From Nematostella vectensis (lineage: Eukaryota; Cnidaria; Anthozoa; Actiniaria; Edwardsiidae): a DNA stretch of 64,000 nt. The translations under genes and the position numbers were made by a program. Every line of letters starts with the position of its first letter. The first letter of the stretch is position 1. This document shows, piece by piece, positions 42,636-55,400 of the stretch. Location of the stretch: positions 10,415,070 through 10,479,069 of the forward strand of contig NC_064038.1 of NCBI RefSeq assembly GCF_932526225.1. Reading direction: 5' to 3'. The notes below the pieces were generated by a model, which ran no database searches, was not told the origin of the DNA, and was given only the letters and a program-made list of their open reading frames with translations.

Positions 42636-45600
42636 CTATTGTTTCTTTGCGCGGTTCAGCTTCTGTTTGACTTCATTCACCTGGACAGCGACTCTGTCAG
42701 GTAGAGTCTTGTCCGAGAAGTATCCTACAAGAAATAGATTGATATTACTTATTGGGATCGACTCCCTTTTGCCATAATGCAGCGTTCTTTCGTACATCAG
42801 AAATATGTTGATATAAAGCAGACCATCAAACAGCACATGCTGTTTGAGGGAAGAGTAAAATTTGCCTTGATTCATAAGGGGAGCCCACAGTCTCCCTCTT
42901 GCATATTTACCAGCTTTCTACTCTATAGGAAGGGGATGCAAAAGCATTGCGAATAACAAATCATACTCCCCATTTTCAGGTGTATACCCAGGGTTGGCCA
43001 AGGGGGGGGGGGGCACAGTCATAGGAATCATATGGAAAAAGCATAGTATCAGAAGATTCCTTAATAAGAAGTTTTTGGCTATTAAGGGGAGGTTTGTGCA
43101 CAAACCCCTCTGCACGTGCCTGATTTTTTTATAAAAACAATTCAAAATTCTAATTTTTGTTTGAGCTTGAACCCTCTTTCTAAGGACCTCAAGTCTTGTA
43201 ACCAACTTTTTTCCATTTTCCTCTTTTTCCAAACTCCACATACCCTTCCTTTATTGAGTTCAGGTTCTTACCTGCAGCAAATTCTCTGACATTTTCAGGC
43301 CTTTCTTGTAGAATACTCCTGAAAGAATGACAGCGAATATTAAAATCTTATTTGCTGTGCACACACCTTAGTTGGTAGATAACTAAAAAATGTGCTTCTC
43401 TCTTCCATAAGAACATCATATTACTTTTCCTATTACTAAAGTTGTAAAATACACCCCAAATATTTATTCACCAAATGCAAAGATCTGTAAACTGTAAAAG
43501 AAGGTTTCTTTATTTACATTTTTTAAAGTCTTATTCCCCTATGGCTGCAACCATTCTGGCTGACACATGCACCATACCCCCCCCCCCCCCCCCCTGGGGC
43601 CAGCAACATCTCCTGGGATGCCCCTTACCCCCATACCCCAGTAAGCCACCTATTCTCTCCTCTAGGGGAAGCAACATAACCTAGGACGTCCCCCCCTCCT
43701 TGAGGGCAGCAACATACCTTAGAAAGACCCCTCCCCCTTTCCCTTGGGGCAAAAACATACCCTAAAAAGCCAGTAAGTAGGCAAGAAACCTCTGGATGGT
43801 CTCTCAGATATCTTTCATTTTCAATTCTGGTGTCTATCTGCAATAACAAGATCATCCAATGTGAGCTTAAATGGAAATATTTAATTCCTATTATACATAA
43901 TTTGTTGAACAGTTGAAGTTAAATCACTCTAGTGTTCTAGTATCAATGCTGCATTTTGATTGGTTTTCCTACTAGTAGACTGAAGTATAGCTAGCCGACT
44001 CAGCCCTTATCCAGGCACAATGAGTAATTATTGATTATTTCATTGTTTGTAATCGGTGACTGCTACCATCATACTAGTTCATGTGTGGGGTTACTGAACC
44101 CATGACTTGGGGAAATGTTCACAAAATTCCTTATCACCCCACCCCCCATAGTAAGAAAAGTGTACAAGCCTTTGTTCTGATCTCTATTAATTATGTGGGT
44201 GCAAACATTCGTTTGGAAGATTGAACGTACAGTATGTTGTTTATACAAAAAGGACGTTTGAAAATTGTATAAATTTGGCTTCAAAATTATCTTAAGATTT
44301 GCTGTTTTGACTCGTTCTTGAGATGAGTATTGTTTTATAAAAATACCCTGTGTTATTGTCAATACAGAAGCTGACATATTATGAGAGTAAAACCACAGCA
44401 TAGTTAGTAGAGCGACCACAGTAAGTATACAGTCGTTTGACAAAAGGTTTTTGTCAACCAGCTTTGCGACTACACCACAAGCCTGCATGTAAGCATGGGT
44501 AAAAGCCACTGAAGCGCTTAACTGCATATATTAGCCACTGCTACCGCGTCCAAGTCTGAAGTTATTCAGTGGCTAATATACATTGTATACATCTAGGAGC
44601 TTCAGTGGTTTTTACCCATGCTTAAGAATATGTTAAGAATATTTTTCTGTAAAAAAGCCAACGTAAAAAAAATTGTATGTAAATCGTTTTGGGGATTCGC
44701 ATGCTTCACCACTGTTTAGAAGTTTATTTCAAGTTGTTCCTGTTCTGATAATAAACTGTATTGGCAAATCCAACTGTTATATACTGGAAGTATCTATATT
44801 ATGGTTGATAAGGACAGTTATAAAGAAGTATTAAATACCTTTGTCATTAGGCTTACTATTTAATCTGTATTTGTGCTACAAACTAGATCATGCTCCTAAA
44901 AAAATCAGAGCCACCCTTTAGAGGACCGTTTTTTTTTTGGAGCCCCCCCTTTTAGTGGCTAAAAAATTTTGGACCCCCCAATATCTTCCCTCCCCCCCCC
45001 CCTTGGTGTATTTAACTAACACTGCCTTACATACAGGGCTTGTAGCGGCAACCTTTTGTCAAAGGACTGTATTCCCCAATAAGATCACAACATCAAGTGA
45101 TCCAGGCATGTTTCAAACAATGGAATCACTCCATGTGTATATAATGCAGTACAAAAACACGAATTTTGGATAAGAGATAGCTGGTAAAGTAGACCATATC
45201 AACCATCACTGGGGTTTTGAGACAAGATGAATAAATGCATTGACTAGAAGTCTGGCAGCCGATTGATACAAATAGCAAAAGACAAAAAAATATCTCTAAG
45301 GCATAGAGAACAAAGGTCAGGGATATAGTTGACTCATTTCCTTTGGACTCACTGCCAAAGTATCAATTTTCCCAAGGTATCATTTTAGTACTTTTTAAAT
45401 TGTTCTTCATTAAAGCCTGAAATATCCGTTATTCGCCCCTACCTTCCTAGTAAACTCCTTATGTGTAAGTACAGGAATTATATGAATTAAACATGTGTAC
45501 TTATTACACATTGGAATGGTAAGAGTCGCAGGTTTTTTTTTTTTCAAGAAGCTTACAAAACCGCTGGCGTACTGTGGGGAACATGAAACACTTTGATTAT

Positions 45601-45775
45601 CGACTTCTTTAAGGAAGTGGCTGTATCTTAAATACGAATCTAAGAGTGGAATCGTCGTAATCTGGGAGAATTTTACCTTGAACTGGTTTAGCTTCGTTTG
45701 TTGTTCTGCAGTTAAAGCCCCTGCATCGTTCCCTTCACTCCCGCTTATTCCACACATCTGATTTTTGCCCGCCAT
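42636..45775 (-). CDS. RIIAD1: RIIAD1-like protein (PKA RII-alpha domain)
   Basis: Four exons on the minus strand: 45775-45677, 43837-43761, 43318-43272 and 42724-42636. All have GT-AG borders and consistent phases (0, 2, 1), giving 103 residues. The middle carries the RIIa-type dimerisation/docking helices: RIENERYLRDHPEVSCLL, then GSILQERPENVREFAAGYF. It ends SDKTLPDRVAVQVNEVKQKL plus a basic tail. Length and order match vertebrate RIIAD1 (about 92 residues), with a longer N-terminus. RIIa domains form four-helix dimers that bind amphipathic helices of AKAP-type or radial-spoke proteins, and family members are often sperm or ciliary. The start ATG gives MAGKNQ. Intron 3 contains a poly-G dispersed repeat. 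No catalytic activity is expected. Confidence 0.9.
43015..43090 (+). repeat. Copy of the TCATATGG/G-tract repeat in RIIAD1 intron 3
   Basis: A poly-G run (about 42999-43013) precedes CACAGTCATAGGAATCATAT, GGAAAAAGCATAG and GATTCCTTAATAAGAAG. Confidence 0.65.
44491..44623. mobile_element. Foldback element in RIIAD1 intron 1
   Basis: AAGCATGGGTAAAAGCCACTGAAGC pairs with GCTTCAGTGGTTTTTACCCATGCTT. An inner pair, ATATTAGCCACTG with CAGTGGCTAATAT, also forms. About 133 bp, non-coding. Confidence 0.7.
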
Positions 45776-46978
45776 CTTGAATTCCAAAACGTAGCCCAAA
45801 ATTTTGCACAAAACGCGCTTTAAAGCACAATTCTGAAATACCAGGTGCTTCTATCAGTTCCTTGAACTAACAAGTGCTCATTATATTTAGATTAGAGAGG
45901 CTATTTCTGCTTGTATTTTGCAATGTTTTTACTTTTAGCTCGCGCCTTTTTTTCGACCGAAGGTCCTTGAGGTTGCTTAGCGACCATGTCTTGACACAGG
46001 TAACCCATAGGGACCCTTTTTGAAATGTAAAAATTTTGCATTAGAGAGCTTTGGACTGAGCCCGATTATTTTTATTAGATCAGCTAAATTCGGAGAGCTT
46101 TATAACTTAGGTAACTAAGATAACTATAATCTAAAGGTCATGTTTTCTTAAAGTAACCATGGGAGCCCTGTGCTGCTTCTCTTTGGGTTACCTGTGTCCC
46201 GTAGCGGGTTGATCCTAACCACACAATGGCACATGCTTTCAACAAAATGAATGATTTATCAGTAGTACCTTTTTAGGAATCCATGAAGGACGCTGTAAAA
46301 GAAACCTTAAAGGAGTGAACACAATAGCGGACATTTAAGGTAAGCCAAAGTCAAAATTCTAATATTCAAGTCTGGACGGCGACTTTGTTATATAAGCTCC
46401 CCCTTTTTGGCCCAAGACTTTGATCTGGATAACAAAGCTTCTTGTTCTAATGCTCACGTGTTTGACAAAGCAATGTTTTTATTCTAAAGACTCGAAAATA
46501 TATCACTCATTTTAAGAAGGTTTCACGGACAAATGTGCATTTTCTTTTGAGCGAAATCTACTAAAACATCGATTAAACAAACACACGTTCCACCTTTGTA
46601 CCCTAGCCGGATAAGCTTTCTATAGGCAATTATCACATTTAAGTTAAAGAAATAACAGAATTATCAGAGACAGAGAGATCAGAGAGATATAATCTGAAGC
46701 CATGAGACAAATACAATAAGTGAAGATTATAAGAGCTTGTAAATTCAATCAAGTAACGCTCCCAGCGGTCGTGCTCCACTTGACAGCCAAACCTTTCGCC
46801 GCTTGTGGCTTTTCAGTCTTTTAGTTCCGGAAATCCCGCATGTCGCAATTCAAAATTTAATTTAAAACACTTTCCATGGCAGTCCGAGCAGACCCGTAAA
46901 CTCTTCTCCTAGATTCAACTGTCGCCTCGCTTCCTAATACAATGACATTCTCCTTTCTCTTCAGCTGACAAAAGCTAA
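45776..46978. other. Intergenic region between RIIAD1 and the secreted-peptide gene
   Basis: Divergent promoters are expected here. A TTCTCTTCAG acceptor just before the plus-strand start codon (46955-46965) suggests a 5' UTR intron for the peptide gene. No coding region otherwise. Confidence 0.5.
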
Positions 46979-48797
46979 ATGACTACTATGGTACAAGTGG
47001 TGGCGATTGTTCTTATCTGCTTGGTGACATGCGCAATTTGTATGCCCATAGAAGGTGATGTAATAGCAACGCAGCTAAATCATGATGAAAGGGGGGAGAG
47101 GGGGGGCAACCTTATCGTCTCAACAGAAAAAAGCAGTTGAAACAAAAAAACACACTGTACATATACCCCCAGTGCGCCGCCCCCTGCGTGCTTTAGCCCT
47201 GAATTGCATACTTTGCATACAAGACACTGTTGTCTATATAGATACCACCTTTTCGTAGAAAATGCATAAAGTGAAAACCCGCAAATTACTTGCGATGCAG
47301 TCCTCGAAGACTTACATACGGCAAAATATGTATGTGGTGGTGGGACATAACAGAGAGGATTAATTGAAAAATCGAACGGACATGTCGAGAGTTAAAGTAC
47401 GTCTATTGTCTATTTCACGAATTGCTACCCGCTAACAAAGCCCACAAAGAGCTTGGTAATATATACACTGATTCTATCCATGTTTTTCACTAGCTGCCGG
47501 ATCAGGTGATGGGAACCCTGCAGTACATGTTGCCCACGATGAGCCAGGTAATGCAATGCGAGGTAATGCAACCGGTTACGTGTGCTGCCCTCGCGTTATT
47601 CGTGGCGCGTTATGCGTTTCTTGTGACAAGCTATGCGTCACGAAACAGCGCCGTAATGTGCATACGTTGATTGTGTGATCTTCTCACCAATCTCCCCTCA
47701 GATCACAAGCCGAAGTTCGTGGACAATAGTAGAGGCGTCTATATGCATGCGCATGACTTCGGACGCAAACCTGGAGGTGAGTTATACTCCTTTCCCCCCC
47801 CCCCCCCCCAACACACACACCAATAACACTACCTTTATTAGTTGAGTTTAAAAAAAATCTCAAGACGGGTGCACTTGTCTTGTCCGATTTACAAGGCGTG
47901 TTTTTATCCACACAAATACTGTCGTTCACCTTAAAGAATGCGCAGTCTTGGGTATCATATGGATAAAAAATAGCTTTATTTAACGATCCTCCAATAAGAA
48001 ATGATCCGCTCTTGGCGCCCAATGGCGAGCACGCCCCACCCTCACTGTGTTCGCGCAAGTGAAGTAGTGATGGTTATGATATGGCGGGAAGATTATGATG
48101 ACGATGATTATAATGGCGATGATGATAATGATGATGGTCGAGGTCATTGCTAATTTGAAAATTCGGGGATAATAGTTATAATAATGTTTTCGATGTGATG
48201 ATCATGATGATAACGGAGGTCATGATGTTGACCAGACGATAGTGTCGGTAAAAGTGAAAGTGTTGACAAGTACGTTGGACAATTCAACATATAGCGTGAC
48301 TTATGGATTGTGTGACAATTATTTTCCTGTTTGCAGCCCCACGCCAAGCATTTCATGCACAGTACAGTCACGCATCAGGCGGTATCGGTAAATCCGACCA
48401 CAAGCGCTCCCTCAGCGAGAAAATGATGAAAATGTTCAATGTCAGGTGAGAGCTCATCAAGTACAATACTCGGAAGGGACTCGGTAACACTCGGTCCCTT
48501 TCGGGAAATATTCGGAATACTTCGATATTGGCTCGGGTCTATTCGGGAAGTACTCGGGATTAATGCGACACTTGCAAAGTCTCGAATCTATTCGAGTACA
48601 ACTCACGATTGACCTACTCTTATTGTTTGGAGTGAATGCTTAAAGGGCTTCCTTGGTTCGACTTGGAAGGGCCTCCTTACGACTCGTAATTAAATCGGTT
48701 CTATTCGAGAAAGTATCGGCCCACTTTCGGTGCGTAAATTTGACAATTATAAAAGTTTAAAAAAAGGTTTTCCCCCTCCAGGTTACCAAGAAGTTAA
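46979..48797 (+). CDS. Small secreted histidine-rich peptide precursor
   Basis: Five short exons: 46979-47054, 47494-47547, 47702-47776, 48337-48445 and 48782-48797. Phases are 1, 1, 1 and 2, and every border is GT-AG. The product is 109 residues. Residues 1-21 form a signal peptide (VVAIVLICLVTCAIC). The mature part is rich in His (VHVAHDEPDHK, YMHAHDFGRK, QAFHAQYSHA), and all cysteines lie in the signal region. HDFGRK at 61-66 looks like a Gly-Arg-Lys amidation and cleavage signal, and HKR at 90-92 is a second dibasic site before a short amphipathic tail SLSEKMMKMF. AATAAA follows at 48937. This fits a neuropeptide or antimicrobial precursor, or a metal-binding secreted peptide. I do not recognise a family. 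Splice phase consistency is the main support. Confidence 0.65.
47938..48022 (+). repeat. Copy of the TCATATGG/G-tract repeat
   Basis: CGCAGTCTTGGGTATCATAT, then GATCCTCCAATAAGAAATGA, lying in intron 3 of the secreted-peptide gene. A poly-C run (47799-47812) lies just upstream, and a GATGAT microsatellite follows at about 48085-48140. Confidence 0.65.
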
Positions 48798-48936
48798 AAT
48801 CTGCAAGATGCGCACGGGTGAATGTACGCCAGTAGAGGTGAAACGCACTGTGCTTAGTATTGATAGACAATTACAAAAATTAAAACTGTAAAACTGTTTT
48901 TTAATATATAATCTTTGTAAAACAGCTCTCGTTTTC

Positions 48937-48942
48937 AATAAA
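48937..48942 (+). terminator. Poly(A) signal of the secreted-peptide gene
   Basis: AATAAA 140 bases after the stop codon on the plus strand. Confidence 0.65.
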
Positions 48943-49415
48943 ATTGATAAAAAATGATTTGGTATTTTATTCTATCTTTTATCAAACTTTACAACGCCTA
49001 CTTGGCTTATACGCCTACTTGACTCTATTTACACTATTACTATCGTTACAAATACGGAAACAAACTTCTGGATAGATCGTTCTCGATATCTGAATCTCCC
49101 TATCACTAAACCATCACGCAGGCACCCGAGAAACCTAATTTATTCCGTGTTTGATCGCAGACCAACTAAATTTTTCTACAGCCTTCCCAGACCCGTGGCC
49201 AAAAAGTGAGAGAGGAGATTCGATCAACCATTTACTCGGGTACCCGGCGACTTGCTCTTACGCGCAGTCATTTCTGTGTATGTTTTGGCTTGAATTTGCC
49301 ACACAAAAAGTAACATGATCAGTTAGTGCAAGTGTCGCCTATATTTTTTAGCGGACCTTTAGTCAGAGGGGGGGACGGGGGGGGGGGGCGGAGGGTGGCT
49401 ACGGGCCTGGTTGCT

Positions 49416-49421
49416 TTTATT
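49416..49421 (-). terminator. Poly(A) signal of the Ras-like gene
   Basis: AATAAA on the minus strand about 48 bases after the stop codon at 49469. Confidence 0.6.
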
Positions 49422-49468
49422 TTTCTAGTTTCTAAAGTATTCATTTCGATTATGGTTCGTTCCATTCA

Positions 49469-52400
49469 TTACGGTTGCGTCAAGGCTCCAGCCCCGCATA
49501 CGAATCTCCTAAAGGACCCAGTCCGTCGCAACTCCGTGCTTCTCTCGTTCTTTTTCAGCGCGTGTAGCCTCTCTTTGCACTTTCTTTCACTTATCGTCAA
49601 TCCTCTCATGGAAAACCTAGTTCGACTGTCTCTAGAGAACGTATTTCGTGACGTATTCCGTGATCGCTTGACATGTCGTGTAAGCTCAGTGAAGACGTCT
49701 TCGACTCCGATGTCGTCTTTTGCTGATGTTTCAAAGAATGGGCAGGTGAATCGCTTGGAAAGAAGGACGCCATCTTGGTACGAAATGCGACGGTCACTCT
49801 CTAGGTCACACTGAAAATACATGATTACACAGGGAGTCCAGTAAGCCCTTCCTTTAATTTTCCTGGAAAATTTTCGAAAATTTTCGCGCACCCTCACTTT
49901 CTTGCGCCCTCCCCCCCTACCCTCGCCCGCTCTTACTTTCTTTGAATAAAATTGAATTCCCGAATGGAACATCATGTCCTTATTTCAAGATCTAATATTA
50001 ACTCAATTCAAATCAAATTTGGATTAAAAAAGTAAGATGGGCAAATTGACGCTTGCTTCTGTACCAGGAAACCCAGTCAGAGCATTTTTAGTGACTCGGG
50101 AGCCCTGTTTGCAAAGAACAGCAAATATTTAAGGTGTTAAATTTAGGGCGTTTGTTTTTTATTGTAAGCTATCATATGTTTTTGCCTAAAAGCCTTGCCC
50201 AGGCGCTTTCCATGGATTGTTCGAGGGGGCGTGCGCAGTCTTAGTCAGTCAGTCATAGGTATCATACGGAAAAATCATAGAATTTGAAGATTCCTTAATA
50301 AAAAATGACCCACTTTTCTGCCGCCAAGTGGGGGGGGGGGGGGGGGGGGGTACGCAGTCATAGGTATCATATAGAAAAAGCATAGTTTTTGATGATTCCT
50401 TAATAAGAAATGACCCACTTTTTTGCCGCCAAAGAGGGGGGGGGGGGGGGAGTGCGCAGTCATAGGTATCATATGGAAAAATCATAGAATTTGAAGATTC
50501 CTTAATAAAAAATGACCCACTTTTTGGCCGCCAAGAGGGGGGGGGGGGGGGGGGAGTGCGCAGTCATAGGTATCATATGGAAAAATCATAGAATTTGAAG
50601 ATTCCTTAATAAAAAATGACCCACTTTTTGGCCGCCAAGAGGGGGGGGGGGGGAGTGCGCAGTCATAGGTATCATATGGAAAAATCATAGAATTTGAAGA
50701 TTCCTTAATAAAAAATGACCCACTTTTTGGCCGCCAGGGGGGGGGGGGTGTGCGCGCGCACCCTGCGCACTACCCCTGTGTACTCGTCTGTTGCCAGAAG
50801 TCACGTGTCTTCTCTCGCCTCGCCTGCTCACTCTAGGTAGATCTTACCTTATTCCCTACTAGGACGATAGGCGGCCTCACGCTTGTCTTCTCTCTCTTCA
50901 CTCTAATGATCTGTTCGCAGATGGTTGTCATGGCGTGGAAACTCCATTCGTCAGTCACCGAGTACACAAGCACGAAGCCGTCCGCTGACCGGATGTAGCT
51001 TTCACGCATCTGGCTAAACACGCCCTGAGTTTTAACATTATTTCAATTAGTTTTCACGAGGCATTGGACGATTTTTCCAAACGTCCCTTTTCAGGTACCC
51101 CGGGGGTCCAGGGGATGAAAAAACCGCCCTACCGACCCCCCTGGTTTGTATAAAATGTAAAAGCCTAGAGCTTCCGGTTTTTAGGGAAACATTTTACAGT
51201 TTTAGGCGATATTTAACAGACAAAAATAGGTAAACAATTTGACGTACGTGTCCAGCTGTGTCCAATAATTCAAGCTTGACTGGGCGGCCATCAACCTCTA
51301 CATTAGCGGGGTAAGAGTCCTCTGGGAAAAAAAAGTCAGGATCATCACTTCTGGCTGCTAATTATTAATTCTTTATAGTATTTTTTTTTTAATTTACTCG
51401 TTATAAAATTGGCTTCTAGCAGTCGCAAAACTCTCTATTATTCTCTCTTGAAATCGGACGAGATTTGCGACTCCTAGAAGTCAATTTTATAACCAGTAAA
51501 TTAATTGACGATGACAAGCATTATGACTACGATGAGGATGATGACGATAACAAGGATGATGACGATAACAAGGATGATGACGATGATAGGATGATGACGA
51601 TGATAGGATGATGACGATGATAGGATGATGACGATGACAAGGATGATGACGATAACAAGGATGATGACGATGATAGGATGATGACGATGATAAGAATGAT
51701 GACGACGATAAGAATGATGACGAGGATAGGATGATGACGATGATAAGAATGATGACGATGACAAGGATGATGACGATGACAAGGATGATGACGATAACAA
51801 GGATGATGAGAATGATGAGGATAATGACGATGACAAGGATGATGACGATGATAAGAATGATGACGATAACAAGGATGATGACGATAACAAGGATGATGAC
51901 GATGACAAGGATGATGACGATGATAAGAATGATGACGATGACAAGGATGATGACGAGGATAGGATGATGACGAGGATAAGAATGATGACGATGACAAGGA
52001 TGATGACGATGACAAGGATGATGACGATGACAAGGATGATGACGATGATAAGAATGATGACGATGACAAGGATGATGACGATGATAGGATGATGACGATG
52101 ACAAGGATGATGACTATGATAAGAATGATGACGATAATAAGAATGATGACGATGATAGGATGATGACGATGATAGGATGATGACGAGGATAGGATGATGA
52201 CGATGACAAGGATGATGACGATGATAAGGATGATGACGATGATAAGGATGATGACGATGACAAGGATGATGACGATGATAGGATGATGACGATGATAAGG
52301 ATGATGACGATGATAAGGATGATGACGATGACAAGGATGATGACGATGATAAGAATGATGACGATGATAAGAATGATGACGATGATAGGATGATGACGAT

Positions 52401-55400
52401 GATAAGAATGATAACGATGATAAGAATGATGACGATGATAAGAATGATGACGATGATAAGAATGATGACGATGATAAGAATGATGACGATGATAAGAATG
52501 ATGACGATGATAAGAATGATGACGATGATAGGATGATGACGATGATAAGAATGATAACGATGATAAGAATGATAACGATGATAAGAATGATGACGATGAT
52601 AAGAATGATGACGATGATAAGAATGATGACGATGATAAGAATGATGACGATGATAAGAATGATGACGATGATAGGATGATGACGATGATAAGAATGATGA
52701 CGATGATAAGAATGATGACGATGATAAGAATGATCACGATGATAAGAATGGCGAGGATGAAGACGATGACAAGGATGATAACGATGCCAGGGATGATGCA
52801 AGAGGATGTTGATGATAACAAGGAAGACGATGATAATGATTATGGCAGGGCGACCGGGATAATAACTATTGAATGGTAATAACCGCACTACTCACCTATT
52901 GTTGGTTGGTAGGTGGACTGAAACTCACGAAGCACGTAACGAACTGTGAGCGCTAGAAGACAAAAGATGCTTCAGTACGACAAAGTGTGATGGGCTTGTT
53001 GAACCTGCTTCCGGTAATCAAGACCATGAGATTTACATCATGGAGAAAAGAAATCTTATACAGCTACTTGCTCAAACTCTGATCATATTCAAAGTAGTTT
53101 ATTTTTATATCAATTATAAATTGTCAGCCAATCATTTTCCTACATGACGTGTTGTACCGGAGTCTGAGCAGCCGGCGTTATTTGTTTCATTCGCCATTCA
53201 CAAAGACTAATTAAAAAGTAAGAAAGCAGGACGCAAAATATACCACTTTCACATCAAATCAGGCCTCGCTGAAAGACATTCAGACCTATAAAACACTTGA
53301 TGTGACCGCTAAACCTTAAGATAGTTACTAAAAAGAATAATTGTCTGCAAAAAAAGTTCAGGAGAGTTTTCCAGAGAGGAGATAAATAACAACGTGAAGA
53401 CAGACTTCAGTAAGACAAGGGTTCTGTGTGAATAATAAAGTACGGCTCGTAGTCAAACAGGAGTATCTCTTTAACCTATCACTTAGATAATAAGCCATGT
53501 AACCGGTCTTAAAATTCAACGTCACACTCTAAAGCTTTCCCGGTCCCAATTATACATGTCAGAAAACATCAAATCGAATGAACTCGTCGCCGAATTGAAG
53601 TGTTTCCAATAGCAACGTGCAGCGGAAATAGCAGAATGGGTCTTATACTGCCAAAAATATGTTCCACTGAGTATGTCAGTGGGCTCAAGTATATCAATAC
53701 GACGGTGAATGATTTGACAAATGTCTGAGAAGGCACTTAGAAAAATAGACACATCCATACTCAACAGGACTGCGAAACCTTAAAAGCTGTTCGCTAAACA
53801 TGAAAATAGTAAAAAATGGCACTCCGCTAAGAGGAAACTGGGATTCTTATAATTCCTATGAGTACAAGTAACTGAAACTTTTGAGGTGAGTTTTAACCGA
53901 AAAGATGAACGCCTTTAACCACACATTTAATTTGATTATTACTCTAAAAAGCGTTCGTAGTCTATTCAGCTATTATTTTCGCGCACGGGAAAATGTAAAG
54001 TTGTTGTAAATTGTTTTCGCGGTAATTTTCTTTCGCTTATATAAATCTTCAGCAACGTTTTAAAATTGAAAGCTCCCACTAATGGAAAAAATACAGTTGA
54101 TACAGGCGACTGCTCAGTCCTGTGTTTCTTCTAAGGACGACATTTGTCGAAGGGCAGTAAAAAAAGACCTTTAACAAAGGGTCATGAATATGAAACATAA
54201 ACACATTTTTAATCAAGATAAAAATTGATATGTTTCACACATCTATCTTTAGACATCTTGTTGAGCTGTTTTCCTAGTCCTCTCGCCTTTCAGCTATTCA
54301 CAGGAACCCCAACATAACGAAGTTTGTTCAAGTATGAGGACGAGTGGGCGCATTCGTGGGTAAGGGCCATCGAGGATTAATGCGAAACAGTCTTTTTGTG
54401 ACATATCATACAGGTGTTACCATCCACCCCTTTGATATACTCAACCCCAAAAAAATAGAAGCCAACCACAGGAACCCCAACATAACAAATTATGTTTAAG
54501 TATGAGGACGAGTGGGCGCATGCGTGGTTAAGGGCCATCGAGGATTAGTTCAATACAGTCCTCTTTATGGCATATTATAAGAGTGTTGCCATTCGCCCAC
54601 TTGTTATACTCAACCCACAAGTATGTCCGTTAGGATGGCGTCACGCACATATTAAACTATCAGGGGGAGGGATAAGAATTCTCTCCTCATCCATCCTAAC
54701 CTCAGGGGGGAGGGGGTGCTACAAATGCTTTCTTGGGTTGAAATAGAACACGACAAGGTCCGATTTGAAGCTGCCTAGGACAGTACTTTGTGTAGGGTTG
54801 GGGTTTAGGGATATAGTGCTAGATCATAATAACCCTGTTGATGCGCAGGGGTTTTTTCATGGAAACACATCATTCTTTTTTTCGGAATCCGGTCAAACCA
54901 CATTTTGAACTGTCGGCGACCGCGTAAGGCGAGCCAAGAAAAATGACTATTTCTGTTATCAGAGTATCAAAACGCAGTTTTGAAGTGATGAGATTATAGT
55001 ACTGCCTATATTTTTAACTTGTGATTCATCAGCCCCACTAATGCAATAACAAGAAGAAAGTCAATGAAATATGGAAATGATTACCCAAGAATTTCAAAGA
55101 TGCATGAGCAGAAAGTGAATGTTACTCATAACTGATACTACTATAGTATCGATTTCATGATTACCGCTATCTAGGGTCAAATCGGCTCAAAAAGTTTCAC
55201 AGAACACAATCACAGGCTTCAGCTTTTTTTGTATTTTTTACCTCTTAAAAATATTATCTTATCGGATATCCCATAACCAGTGATGGTGCCTTTTGCGGGA
55301 TTTAATTGGCTAAGGGCCAGTGAATAAACAGTTATTCAACTCCCGTTTGGAAAAATGGCGAAGTCTAATATAAATTACCTCATATATCTAGTTAATAATC

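Noticed and set aside
49326-49814. 162-codon plus-strand frame
   Set aside because: Antisense shadow of the last exon of the Ras-like gene.
51487-52888. Up to 450-codon Ser/His/Ile-rich frames on the minus strand
   Set aside because: GATGATGAC-type repeat inside an intron of the Ras-like gene. Low-complexity translation with no independent evidence.
53522-53764. 80-codon minus-strand frame
   Set aside because: Lies in intron 1 of the Ras-like gene, has no recognisable motif and no splice partners.
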